Made by a program: the position numbers and the translations under genes
Assembly: GCA_964617625.1 (NCBI GenBank)
Contig: CAZTZL010000055.1
Coordinates: 1-17,575, forward strand
From: CAZTZL01 sp964617625
GTDB lineage: Bacteria; Zhuqueibacterota; QNDG01; DSAB01
Direction: 5' to 3'
DNA length: 17,575 nucleotides
Notes under the pieces: model-generated
The model's input: only the letters and a program-made list of their open reading frames with translations
Databases searched by the model: none
Told to the model about the DNA's origin: nothing
In this document: positions 7,247 to 13,742 of the stretch, one piece after another
How the letters are laid out: each line of letters begins with the position of its first letter
Position numbering within the stretch: position 1 is the first letter of the stretch

Positions 7247-7804
7247 TCAGACTTCCATAATATCTTTCTCTTTTAATCGAATCATTTCATCGATTTTTTT
7301 GATATGATCGTCTGTCAATTCCTGAATATCGATACCGCCGTTATATTCTTCATCTTCTGAAATGTGATGCTCTTTCTGAGCTTTTTTCAATTGTTCGATA
7401 CCGTCCCGCCGAATATTCCGAACTGCAATGCGGCCCTCTTCGCCAAGTTGATGCATCAAACGCACGAGATCTTTTCGTCTCTCCTCGGTGAGTACCGGAA
7501 TTGGAAGCCGTATAATGTGTCCATCGTTATTAGGTGTAATACCGAGATCCGTTTTCTGGATGGCTTTTTCAATTTCAGAAAGCATATTCCGATCCCAAGG
7601 CTGAATCGTTATCATTCTGGGCTCTGGGATACCAAGATTGGCTACCTGCTTCAGCGGTACTTTGTTTCCGTAATAATCCACTTTTACTGTATCCAAAAGA
7701 GAAAGACTGGCTCTACCTGTTCTTATTTTTGTCAATTCAGAATTGGTTGTTTCCAGGGTTTTTTCCATGCGTTCCTTTAACGCTTTTAAAACTTGTTCAA
7801 CCAT
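7247..7804 (-). CDS. frr: Ribosome recycling factor
   Basis: Splits post-termination 70S ribosomes together with EF-G. It is 185 aa, the standard length. Characteristic stretches are LTKIRTGRASLSLLDTVKVDYYG (about 24-46), QVANLGIPEPRMITIQPWD, GITPNNDGHIIRLPIPVLTEERRK and the C-terminal IRRDGIEQLKKAQKEHHISEDE. Its ATG overlaps the end of pyrH by 8 nt, the common pyrH-frr pairing. The last codon lies just upstream of the trp promoter. Confidence 0.97.
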   Translation of the reverse strand: MVEQVLKALKERMEKTLETTNSELTKIRTGRASLSLLDTVKVDYYGNKVPLKQVANLGIPEPRMITIQPWDRNMLSEIEKAIQKTDLGITPNNDGHIIRLPIPVLTEERRKDLVRLMHQLGEEGRIAVRNIRRDGIEQLKKAQKEHHISEDEEYNGGIDIQELTDDHIKKIDEMIRLKEKDIMEV

Positions 7805-8531
7805 ACATTTCTCCTTTGACTATCGATCCGATTTTCTCACCATAAATGATACGTTCCAAATTTCCATGTTCCAGTAATTTGAAAACAATAATCGGAATCT
7901 TATTCTCTCTGCAGAGTGTAACCGCTGTAGCATCCATAACGCCTAACTTCTTTGCAATCACTTCAGAATAGGTGACTTCGTCATATTTTTTGGCATTGGG
8001 GTCTTTTTCCGGATCTGAACTATAGATACCATCGACCTTTGTCGCTTTCAAGACAGCATCCGCCTGAATTTCGTTCGCCCGTAACGCAGCCGCTGTGTCT
8101 GTTGTAAAATAGGGATTTCCGGTTCCTGCAGCAAAAATGACCAGACGGTTTTTTTCCAAATGGGCTATGGCCCTTCTGCGAATAAATGGTTCCACCATAT
8201 CATCCAGTCTGATCGCAGACATGACACGCGTTGGAACCTTTTCTTTTTCCAAAAAGTCCTGAAGAGCCAGTGAATTAATGACAGTCGCCAGCATGCCCAT
8301 GTGATCCGCTGCAACACGATCCATCCCTCTCGTGCTTGCAGATAATCCGCGGAATATATTACCGCCGCCTACCACAATCCCGATTTGAACACCTAATTTT
8401 TGAATATCGTGAATTTCTTGTGCGATATTTTTTACTACCTGGGGATCTATCTCAAGTTCTCGATTAATCCGGAGAGCTTCTCCGCTTAACTTGAGCAAGA
8501 TTCGTTTATAGACCGGATTTTTAATCTTCAA
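7797..8531 (-). CDS. pyrH: UMP kinase
   Basis: Phosphorylates UMP to UDP; a hexameric bacterial enzyme of the amino-acid-kinase fold. It is 244 aa. YKRILLKLSGEAL (8-20), VVGGGNIFRG (53-62), RVAADHMGMLATVINSLAL, AGTGNPYFTTDTAAALRA and KATKVDGIYSSDP are all present. The start is uncertain: the only in-frame standard start is the TTG at 8531, but AAAGGA abuts it with almost no spacing, while an AUU two codons downstream would be ideally spaced. It is 32 nt after tsf and overlaps frr. It is an essential pyrimidine gene but here belongs to the translation cluster, not to the pyr operon further upstream. Confidence 0.96.
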   Translation of the reverse strand: MKIKNPVYKRILLKLSGEALRINRELEIDPQVVKNIAQEIHDIQKLGVQIGIVVGGGNIFRGLSASTRGMDRVAADHMGMLATVINSLALQDFLEKEKVPTRVMSAIRLDDMVEPFIRRRAIAHLEKNRLVIFAAGTGNPYFTTDTAAALRANEIQADAVLKATKVDGIYSSDPEKDPNAKKYDEVTYSEVIAKKLGVMDATAVTLCRENKIPIIVFKLLEHGNLERIIYGEKIGSIVKGEMYG

Positions 8532-8563
8532 TCCTTTATGTACAATTTACAATGGATAAACAA

Positions 8564-9166
8564 TCACTCAATCTCTTCACCAAGTTGATATCTCACAAAA
8601 CGTCGAACAGACATATTTTCGCCCAGTTTTCCGGAAACTTCCATCAAGTATTCTTTTACTGTTTTGCTTTGCTCTTTAACATAACTCTGTTCCATGAGCA
8701 CGACTTCCTGAAAATATTTTTCCAATTTCCCTTTGGTAATCTTTTCAACAACAGCTTCCGGTTTATCCCCTTTTTCAGCCTGTGATCGAAAAATCTCCGT
8801 TTCCTTCTTCACCGCATCTTCAGGAATATCTTCGCGTTGAATCGCAAGAGGATTGCTTGCCGCGATTTGCATGGCAATATTCTTTGCTGCAGCCTTAAAT
8901 TCATCGGTTTTTGCGACAAAATCGGTCTCGCAGTTCATCTCGATAATAACACCAAGTCGATCTCCCGGATGAATATAGGAAACAATCACACCTTCATTGG
9001 CTGCTTTATCACTCCGTTTTTGAGCCGAAGCAATCCCTTTTTTCCTGAGATACTCGACTGCTTTTTCCACATCGCCTTTTGTTTCAACAAGAGCCTTCTT
9101 ACAATCCATCATACCGGCACCGGTTATATCGCGAAGTTTTTTAACTTCAACTGCAGATACAGACAT
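8564..9166 (-). CDS. tsf: Elongation factor Ts (short form)
   Basis: Nucleotide exchange factor for EF-Tu. Residues 5-26 carry the UBA-like N-terminal domain ending in RDITGAGMMDCKKAL. IVSYIHPGDRLGVIIEMNCETDFVAKTDEF is the core motif that contacts EF-Tu. At 200 aa it is the short type, as in Thermus and some other lineages, rather than the roughly 280-aa E. coli form; the core domain is present once. SD AGGGG precedes the ATG. It lies 11 nt after rpsB, the usual rpsB-tsf pair. Confidence 0.96.
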   Translation of the reverse strand: MSVSAVEVKKLRDITGAGMMDCKKALVETKGDVEKAVEYLRKKGIASAQKRSDKAANEGVIVSYIHPGDRLGVIIEMNCETDFVAKTDEFKAAAKNIAMQIAASNPLAIQREDIPEDAVKKETEIFRSQAEKGDKPEAVVEKITKGKLEKYFQEVVLMEQSYVKEQSKTVKEYLMEVSGKLGENMSVRRFVRYQLGEEIE

Positions 9167-9177
9167 GTATTTTCCCC

Positions 9178-9939
9178 TTACAAATTATTTTCTTCTGGTT
9201 CTTCGATTTTTTCAATCTTTTCTTCTTCCAGGTCGTCATCTTTGCTTTCAACCATATCTTTTGATTTTGATTCCAGAATCGTATCGGCAAAGGTGTGCAC
9301 AATCAAACTAATCGATTTAAAAGCATCATCATTGGCGGGAATCGGATAATCCACAGGGTCCGGGTCACAATTGGTATCAAGCACACCGAATACGGGAATG
9401 TTGAGTTTATTGGCCTCTGCAACAGCAATAGCTTCTTTTTTTGTGTCGATAACAAACATGCCGCTGGGCAACCGCACCATGTCTTTAATACCGCCAAGGG
9501 TTTTTTCCAATTTTTCCTTTTTTCTTTCTATTTGAAGTATCTCTTTTTTGGTAATACTGTCATACGTTCCGTCTGTTGTCATCTTCTCAAGATTTTTCAA
9601 ATGTTTAATACTTTTTTTAATTGTTGAAAAATTGGTTAGTGTTCCACCAAGCCATCTCTCTGTGACAAAGGGCATTCCGCATCTCTCGGCTTCGACTCTT
9701 ACAATATCTTTCGCCTGTTTCTTTGTCCCCAGAAAGAGGATTTTCTCGCCTGCCTGTACAATTTTCTTAATCGCTTCACTTGCCTCGATAATACAATTTA
9801 ATGTTTTATTGAGGTCAATAATATAAATGCCGCTTCGCTCCATAAAAATAAACGGCTTCATTTTCGGATTCCAGCGTCGCGTGAGATGCCCGAAATGAGC
9901 TCCGGACATGAGTAACTGCTGTAAAGTAATTTCTGACAT
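9178..9939 (-). CDS. rpsB: Small ribosomal subunit protein uS2
   Basis: 30S protein S2, 253 aa. QQLLMSGAHFGHLTRRWNPKMKPFIF at the start, ILFLGTKKQAKDIV, ERWLGGTLTNFSTI, GGIKDMVRLPSGMFVIDTKKE and PVFGVLDTNCDPDPVDYPIPANDDAFKSI are family hallmarks. The C-terminal 30 residues or so are a low-complexity acidic tail (DDDLEEEKIEKIEEPEENN), longer than the E. coli end and similar to extensions seen in several phyla. AAGGAG lies 8 nt before the ATG. A terminator hairpin lies 50 nt upstream in the leader, which may be a control point. Confidence 0.97.
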   Translation of the reverse strand: MSEITLQQLLMSGAHFGHLTRRWNPKMKPFIFMERSGIYIIDLNKTLNCIIEASEAIKKIVQAGEKILFLGTKKQAKDIVRVEAERCGMPFVTERWLGGTLTNFSTIKKSIKHLKNLEKMTTDGTYDSITKKEILQIERKKEKLEKTLGGIKDMVRLPSGMFVIDTKKEAIAVAEANKLNIPVFGVLDTNCDPDPVDYPIPANDDAFKSISLIVHTFADTILESKSKDMVESKDDDLEEEKIEKIEEPEENNL

Positions 9940-9988
9940 AAAATTTCTCCTTTATACCGGGTTGAACCGCCATTCCTGTCACCTTCTC

Positions 9989-10013
9989 AAAAAATCCCGC
10001 AAAGAACGCGGGA
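9989..10013 (-). terminator. Rho-independent terminator between rpsI and rpsB
   Basis: The transcript has UCCCGC (10013-10008), a 7-nt loop, GCGGGA (10000-9995) and six U residues (9994-9989). It sits 40 nt after rpsI and 50 nt before rpsB. I see no convincing promoter after it (GTGACA with GTATAA at 19 nt is the best and is weak), so rpsB-tsf-pyrH-frr may depend on readthrough or on a leader switch. Confidence 0.85.
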
Positions 10014-10052
10014 CACCCACTTTGAAAATCAAGGAATGTGTGATTTAATTTA

Positions 10053-10445
10053 TTAACGTTTAGAGAACTGGAAGTGCTTTCGTGCACCAGGCTGACCGTA
10101 CTTCTTCCTTTCCTTTTCTCTTGGATCTCTTGTTAAAAATCCTGCATCCCGCAAGGGTTTCTTCAGTTCTTCATTGACTTTAACCAGTGCTCTCGAAATT
10201 CCCAATAACATGGCCCCTGCCTGCCCTGTCAAGCCGCCTCCCTTGACCGTGGCATTTACATCGTATTGTCCATCGGTCTTGGTAACTCCAAATGGCTGCC
10301 TAATAATCATTTCGAGTGTTTGTCTCCTGAAATAATCCAACAGGTTTTTACCGTTTACCTGAAACTGCCCGGATCCGGGACTGATCCATATTCTTGCAAC
10401 GGATTCCTTACGTTTACCGGTTGCGTATGTATTGGTTCCTTTCAT
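10053..10445 (-). CDS. rpsI: Small ribosomal subunit protein uS9
   Basis: 30S protein S9, 130 aa, normal length. ATGKRKESVARIWISPGSG at the N-terminus, VKGGGLTGQAGAMLLGISRAL in the middle and the conserved basic tail KKYGQPGARKHFQFSKR, whose final Lys-Arg reaches the P-site tRNA. It overlaps rplM by 4 nt (ATGA). AGGAGG is only 2 nt from the ATG, so translation probably relies on coupling to rplM. Confidence 0.97.
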   Translation of the reverse strand: MKGTNTYATGKRKESVARIWISPGSGQFQVNGKNLLDYFRRQTLEMIIRQPFGVTKTDGQYDVNATVKGGGLTGQAGAMLLGISRALVKVNEELKKPLRDAGFLTRDPREKERKKYGQPGARKHFQFSKR

Positions 10446-10885
10446 ATCCTCCTCAGATGATTTGGCAGAACTTCCGGTTTCTGCGCAAGTTGTTGATGAT
10501 CAGGACCGGGATAGATACGAAGTTTTTTTATCATTTTCCGGCCCAATCGATTTTTTGGCAGCATGCCTTTCACAGCATGATACAACACCTTATCAGGACT
10601 GCTCTTCAGAATTGTATCGACTTTTTTGACACGCAATCCACCGGGATAGCCCGTATAGGATGTATACTGTTTTAATGAAGTCTTTCGGCCTGTCAACTTG
10701 AGTTGACTCGCATTGACAACAACCACATGATCTCCAACATCGAGATGAGGAGTATACATGGGTTTATGTTTCCCGCGCAGCAATGTAGCAATTTGACTTG
10801 CCAACCGCCCCAGAACAACATTCTGTGCATCAATGAGATACCAGTTGTGCTGAATATCTGTAATCTTTGGTACGATCGTTTTCAC
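10442..10885 (-). CDS. rplM: Large ribosomal subunit protein uL13
   Basis: 50S protein L13, 147 aa. WYLIDAQNVVLGRLASQIATLLRGKHKP (about 15-42), LDVGDHVVVVNASQLKLTGRK, YTSYTGYPGGLR and VKGMLPKNRLGRKMIKKLRIYPGPDHQQLAQKPE are diagnostic. The start is a GTG, with AAGGAGG about 11 nt upstream. It is first in the rplM-rpsI pair and is preceded by a near-consensus promoter. L13 is known to govern its own operon in E. coli; no matching leader structure is evident in the short UTR here. Confidence 0.97.
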   Translation of the reverse strand: MKTIVPKITDIQHNWYLIDAQNVVLGRLASQIATLLRGKHKPMYTPHLDVGDHVVVVNASQLKLTGRKTSLKQYTSYTGYPGGLRVKKVDTILKSSPDKVLYHAVKGMLPKNRLGRKMIKKLRIYPGPDHQQLAQKPEVLPNHLRRI

Positions 10886-10923
10886 TCGAGTGCTATCCTC
10901 CTTGTCATTTTACAGCGACTTAA

Positions 10924-10952
10924 AATATAATGAATCTTAAATTTATTGTCAA
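10924..10952 (-). promoter_or_regulatory. Promoter of the rplM-rpsI cluster
   Basis: The minus strand reads TTGACA (10947-10952), a 17-nt spacer and TATATT (10924-10929), directly after the speB stop and about 40 nt before the rplM GTG. A perfect -35 box is consistent with strong ribosomal-protein expression. Confidence 0.78.
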
Positions 10953-10957
10953 GACGT

Positions 10958-11830
10958 TTATTTTGCCTGAAACCAGTATCCAATCATTCTGTATAACAAT
11001 TTTGCGGCCGTAAATGCTCCGTAATCCTTCTCGGATTTCGCAGAAAGTTCGACCAGATCAAAACCAACGACATGTTTATGTTTGAATACTTCTTTTAAGT
11101 ATCCGATCAGCTCAAACCATAGCAAGCCACCCGGTTCCGGGGTTCCGACCGAAGGCATAACAGAGGGATCCAATACATCCAGATCCAATGTGATATAAAT
11201 GTGTTCTCCCAAACGCGTAATCGAATCTTTTATCCAGTTCGGATTTTTGCGTATCGTATGAATATCAAATACAGTTATGGATTCGGATCTTATCAGTTCG
11301 GCCTCTTCAACACACAAACTCCTTATACCCACACTGACGAAAGGACAGATCGTTTTGATTCTATACATGACACAGGCGTGGTTATAAGAGGACCCTTCAT
11401 ACGATTCCCTCAAATCGGCATGGGCATCCAGATGCAGTATGGAAAGAGTGGGAAATTTTTTTTTACATGCTCGAACCGCACCCACAGTAACGGTATGCTC
11501 TCCTCCGATCAGTATCAGTTTTTCCTTCTCATTCAGAATTCCGGTGACCTCTTTTTCGATCCTGTGCAGAGCCGCACCTGCATCTCTTATGTTCATTTTT
11601 ACAGGCGGTAAAGTAGCAATCCCTTTTCTGTAGGTTTCGGCATGAAGTTCATCATCATACAGTTCCACTTGATGAGAAGCTTTAAGAAGCGCCCTGGGGC
11701 CCTTGGCCGTTCCTTTCATATAAGTCGTCGTCAATTCCAGAGGAACTGGAAGAACAACCACCTGAGCCTCCTGCCAGGAGCAGTTTTCTTTGATTCCGAG
11801 AAAATTGTTTGAATAATTCAGTGTTTTCAA
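10958..11830 (-). CDS. speB: Agmatinase (ureohydrolase family)
   Basis: Mn-dependent hydrolase predicted to split agmatine into putrescine and urea. It is 290 aa. The metal-binding set of the arginase/agmatinase family is complete: GGEH (109-112, His112), DAHAD (135-139, Asp135/His137/Asp139) and DLDVLD (216-221, Asp216/Asp218). EPGGL (232-236) follows. The start is a TTG, 8 nt after the stop of the DHS-like gene, with a poor ribosome site, so coupling is likely; no nearer alternative start would keep the N-terminal fold. The pairing with pdaD (agmatine maker) and the DHS-like gene (putrescine or spermidine user) favours agmatinase over arginase or formiminoglutamase, though family members are hard to separate by sequence alone. 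Confidence 0.9.
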   Translation of the reverse strand: MKTLNYSNNFLGIKENCSWQEAQVVVLPVPLELTTTYMKGTAKGPRALLKASHQVELYDDELHAETYRKGIATLPPVKMNIRDAGAALHRIEKEVTGILNEKEKLILIGGEHTVTVGAVRACKKKFPTLSILHLDAHADLRESYEGSSYNHACVMYRIKTICPFVSVGIRSLCVEEAELIRSESITVFDIHTIRKNPNWIKDSITRLGEHIYITLDLDVLDPSVMPSVGTPEPGGLLWFELIGYLKEVFKHKHVVGFDLVELSAKSEKDYGAFTAAKLLYRMIGYWFQAK

Positions 11831-11838
11831 TATCCGGC

Positions 11839-12861
11839 CTATAATGAGTCATTCAAATATTGAAATGAGGGAACCTTCCGATCTTTCCAGATTGATTTTT
11901 CTTCTTCAAGTGCCGTAACGACAAGTGGAAGCGCAATCGTTGAATCCACATAAACCGAGACCATTCGGGCCTGTTTTTGAATTTTTCCCCAGGACTGCGC
12001 TTCTTCAAATGTACATCCGGACAGCCCGCCCCAGTGCGGCGCATCCGCTGTAAATTGAACGGCGTATTTGTGGCCGTCCACATCACCTTTCAGATATCCG
12101 GCTGTGACCTCCGTCTGCTGTATAAAATTTTTCGGCGTACCGCCTCCCACGTAAATAACACCGGTTTGTTTTGCGTTGATGACGATATTCGCTGTCTCGA
12201 TGACGTCTTTGACAGTGTCGAACTGAAAAGAATGTCGACTCTTTTTTCCGTGGATAGCCAGCCCGATACCAATCGAAGAATCTCCGATTGCCGGACAATA
12301 GATCGGAACGCCGTTCTCTGCAGCGGCGCTCAAAATCCCTTTTTCTTTTCCAATTTCCGACAAATGTTTCCCCAAATGAAATAGAAATTCACGCGTGGTG
12401 TAAGCTCTTGAAAGATCGAGTGTTTCTGAAAATTGACCGACAAACTTGTCCGCCTGATAAAACTCTTCCTCAACTGCAAAGGTGTCAAAAATACGGTCGA
12501 TGCCTTCATCTTTCAATATTTCATCACTGATATGGGATGTGCCGATCCAGTGATATTTGCCAAGCGTTTCGTGCATATCATGAAAAAGATTCGCTCCCGT
12601 GGAAACCAGACAGTCGATAAGCCGGTTTTCAATGAGATAGACGAGAATACGCCTCATACCTGCTGGCACCATGGCTCCTGCCAGTCCCATAAATATGGTC
12701 GTCTGATCTTTCAGCATCTCTTTCCAGATTTGAAAGGCATTGGACAGATTTCTTCCCTGAAACGAAATGCTTCCCATCCGATCAAGAATATGGGATATTG
12801 GATCATTTCCGATGATTTGAAAAGGATCCACAGGTTTGTGCAAATATTTTGATTTCGCCAA
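11839..12861 (-). CDS. Deoxyhypusine synthase-like / homospermidine-type synthase
   Basis: Member of the deoxyhypusine synthase fold, which uses NAD+ and an active-site lysine to move aminobutyl groups from spermidine. Bacteria lack eIF5A, and characterised bacterial homologues make homospermidine, so a polyamine product is likelier than protein modification. In the 340-aa product, GLAGAMVPAGMR (59-70), DCLVSTGANLFHDMHETLG (83-101) and VGGGTPKNFIQQTE (238-251) are seen, with Lys244 at the position of the catalytic lysine, and DAPHWGGLSGCTFEEA near the C-terminus. An upstream ATG at 12924 is open in frame, but the TTG at 12861 has GGAGG 5 nt away and starts the protein where the family begins (AKSKYLHKPVDPF), so I choose it. 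speB follows after 8 nt. Confidence 0.88.
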   Translation of the reverse strand: MAKSKYLHKPVDPFQIIGNDPISHILDRMGSISFQGRNLSNAFQIWKEMLKDQTTIFMGLAGAMVPAGMRRILVYLIENRLIDCLVSTGANLFHDMHETLGKYHWIGTSHISDEILKDEGIDRIFDTFAVEEEFYQADKFVGQFSETLDLSRAYTTREFLFHLGKHLSEIGKEKGILSAAAENGVPIYCPAIGDSSIGIGLAIHGKKSRHSFQFDTVKDVIETANIVINAKQTGVIYVGGGTPKNFIQQTEVTAGYLKGDVDGHKYAVQFTADAPHWGGLSGCTFEEAQSWGKIQKQARMVSVYVDSTIALPLVVTALEEEKSIWKDRKVPSFQYLNDSL

Positions 12862-12886
12862 AATGTCCTCCAAAAAAACGATCCAG

Positions 12887-12917
12887 ATTATAACTTGCGC
12901 TTTGATAAAAATTCCAA
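12887..12917 (-). promoter_or_regulatory. Possible promoter of the DHS-like/speB pair
   Basis: A perfect TATAAT (12887-12892) lies about 20 nt before the GGAGG of the TTG start. TTGGAA (12912-12917) is the best -35, but the spacer is 19 nt. The -35 falls inside CAAAT-type repeat sequence. If it is real, it separates this pair from the upstream pyr-pdaD unit. Confidence 0.4.
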
Positions 12918-13140
12918 ATGGCAAATCGCAAAATTCATATAAAACCCAATTACCAATTTTCTAAAATATTTATAAACACCGACAATTCTGGCCTTTGACA
13001 TGGATATGCATCACAATTCATGATAAGACTTGGAGATCAAGAGCATTTTACAACAGCTGTTCATATCACTTTTTGTTTTTGATTTGTGTTTTGGTACTTA
13101 TTGATATTTGTATTTTGAAATTTGATATTTTTCATCTTAA
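12911..13140. repeat. Gene-free spacer with opposed CAAAT-type degenerate repeats
   Basis: This 310-bp gap between pdaD and the DHS-like gene (12862-13171) contains no coding frame I can support. At 12911-12935 the plus strand carries CAAAT units (CCAAATGGCAAATCGC). At 13071-13130 the same kind of unit appears in the opposite orientation (GATTTG, ATATTTG, AAATTTG). About 130 bp of ordinary-composition sequence lies between, including the palindrome ACAGCTGT at 13053-13060. Such A-rich CAAAT strings are common intergenic fillers in some genomes. I find no clear terminator after pdaD. Confidence 0.45.
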
Positions 13141-13171
13141 AAATTTTCGAAAGTTCAGTTATTAATGAGTA

Positions 13172-13714
13172 TCAAATGAAAACAGCCGCAGCGACAACGG
13201 TTGTCCAGAGTCCGGTTTTGTCGCCTATGGCGCTCTGCGTGACATTTCTGCTGACAACGATCTCACCGCTGATCCTCCAAATTTCCTTTTTTTCATCGTA
13301 ACTGATATTCGGATCGAAAGGAACTCCAAGAATAGTGGCAAGCATACTCGCTGCAAGATCTTCAGCATAATCGCCGGCTGTTTTATCATTCTGTCCATAA
13401 CTATGATGCTCTGACAGATATCCGTAATTGTCCCTGTCCTTGGGGACGGCCAGCCCCACGGACGCAGCAAGGAGCCGATGGGGTTCATTGGTCGCGTTGT
13501 CGCTCATTACACAATAAGTAATCCCTCCCGCCGAAAGCTTTTTCAATCCTGCTGTTTTTGAAAGCAATTTGCAATGTGGAGGGAAGATACTCGATACACG
13601 AACCAGATTCAAATGAGCGATGCCTGCATTTCGCAACGCCATTTCAAAGCTCTGAAGTTTTTCTTTGTCTCTTCCAACTCCTCTGGTTAAAAATGCTTCT
13701 TTAGGTACTTGCAT
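13172..13714 (-). CDS. pdaD: Pyruvoyl-dependent arginine decarboxylase
   Basis: Decarboxylates arginine to agmatine using a pyruvoyl group made by self-cleavage. It is 180 aa, about the family size. RVSSIFPP (39-46) contains the conserved Ser-Ser cleavage pair; cleavage between Ser41 and Ser42 would give a 41-residue beta chain and an alpha chain with pyruvoyl at residue 42. TRGVGRDKEKLQSFEMAL (10-27), SDNATNEPHRLLAASVGLAVPKD and a mid-protein SEHHSYGQNDKTAGDYAEDLAASML segment also fit the family. AGGAGG lies 7 nt before the ATG. It starts 28 nt after pyrC in the same direction with no promoter or terminator between, so it is probably cotranscribed with the pyr genes; its biochemical partners, DHS-like and speB, follow after the repeat spacer. 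Confidence 0.93.
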   Translation of the reverse strand: MQVPKEAFLTRGVGRDKEKLQSFEMALRNAGIAHLNLVRVSSIFPPHCKLLSKTAGLKKLSAGGITYCVMSDNATNEPHRLLAASVGLAVPKDRDNYGYLSEHHSYGQNDKTAGDYAEDLAASMLATILGVPFDPNISYDEKKEIWRISGEIVVSRNVTQSAIGDKTGLWTTVVAAAVFI

Positions 13715-13742
13715 CTTACTCCCTCCTCTAAATGGTGATAAA

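Noticed and set aside
7013..7276. Plus-strand frame of 87 codons over the trp leader
   Set aside because: It is the antisense of the leader peptide, attenuator and promoter, all of which make sense on the other strand.
8837..9349. Plus-strand frame of 170 codons across tsf and rpsB
   Set aside because: It is wholly antisense to two clearly conserved genes, has no ribosome site, and its product has biased, non-family composition.
12862..12924. ATG start at 12924 for the DHS-like gene
   Set aside because: It has no ribosome site, adds non-family residues, and overlaps the TATAAT box; the TTG at 12861 has GGAGG at 5 nt.
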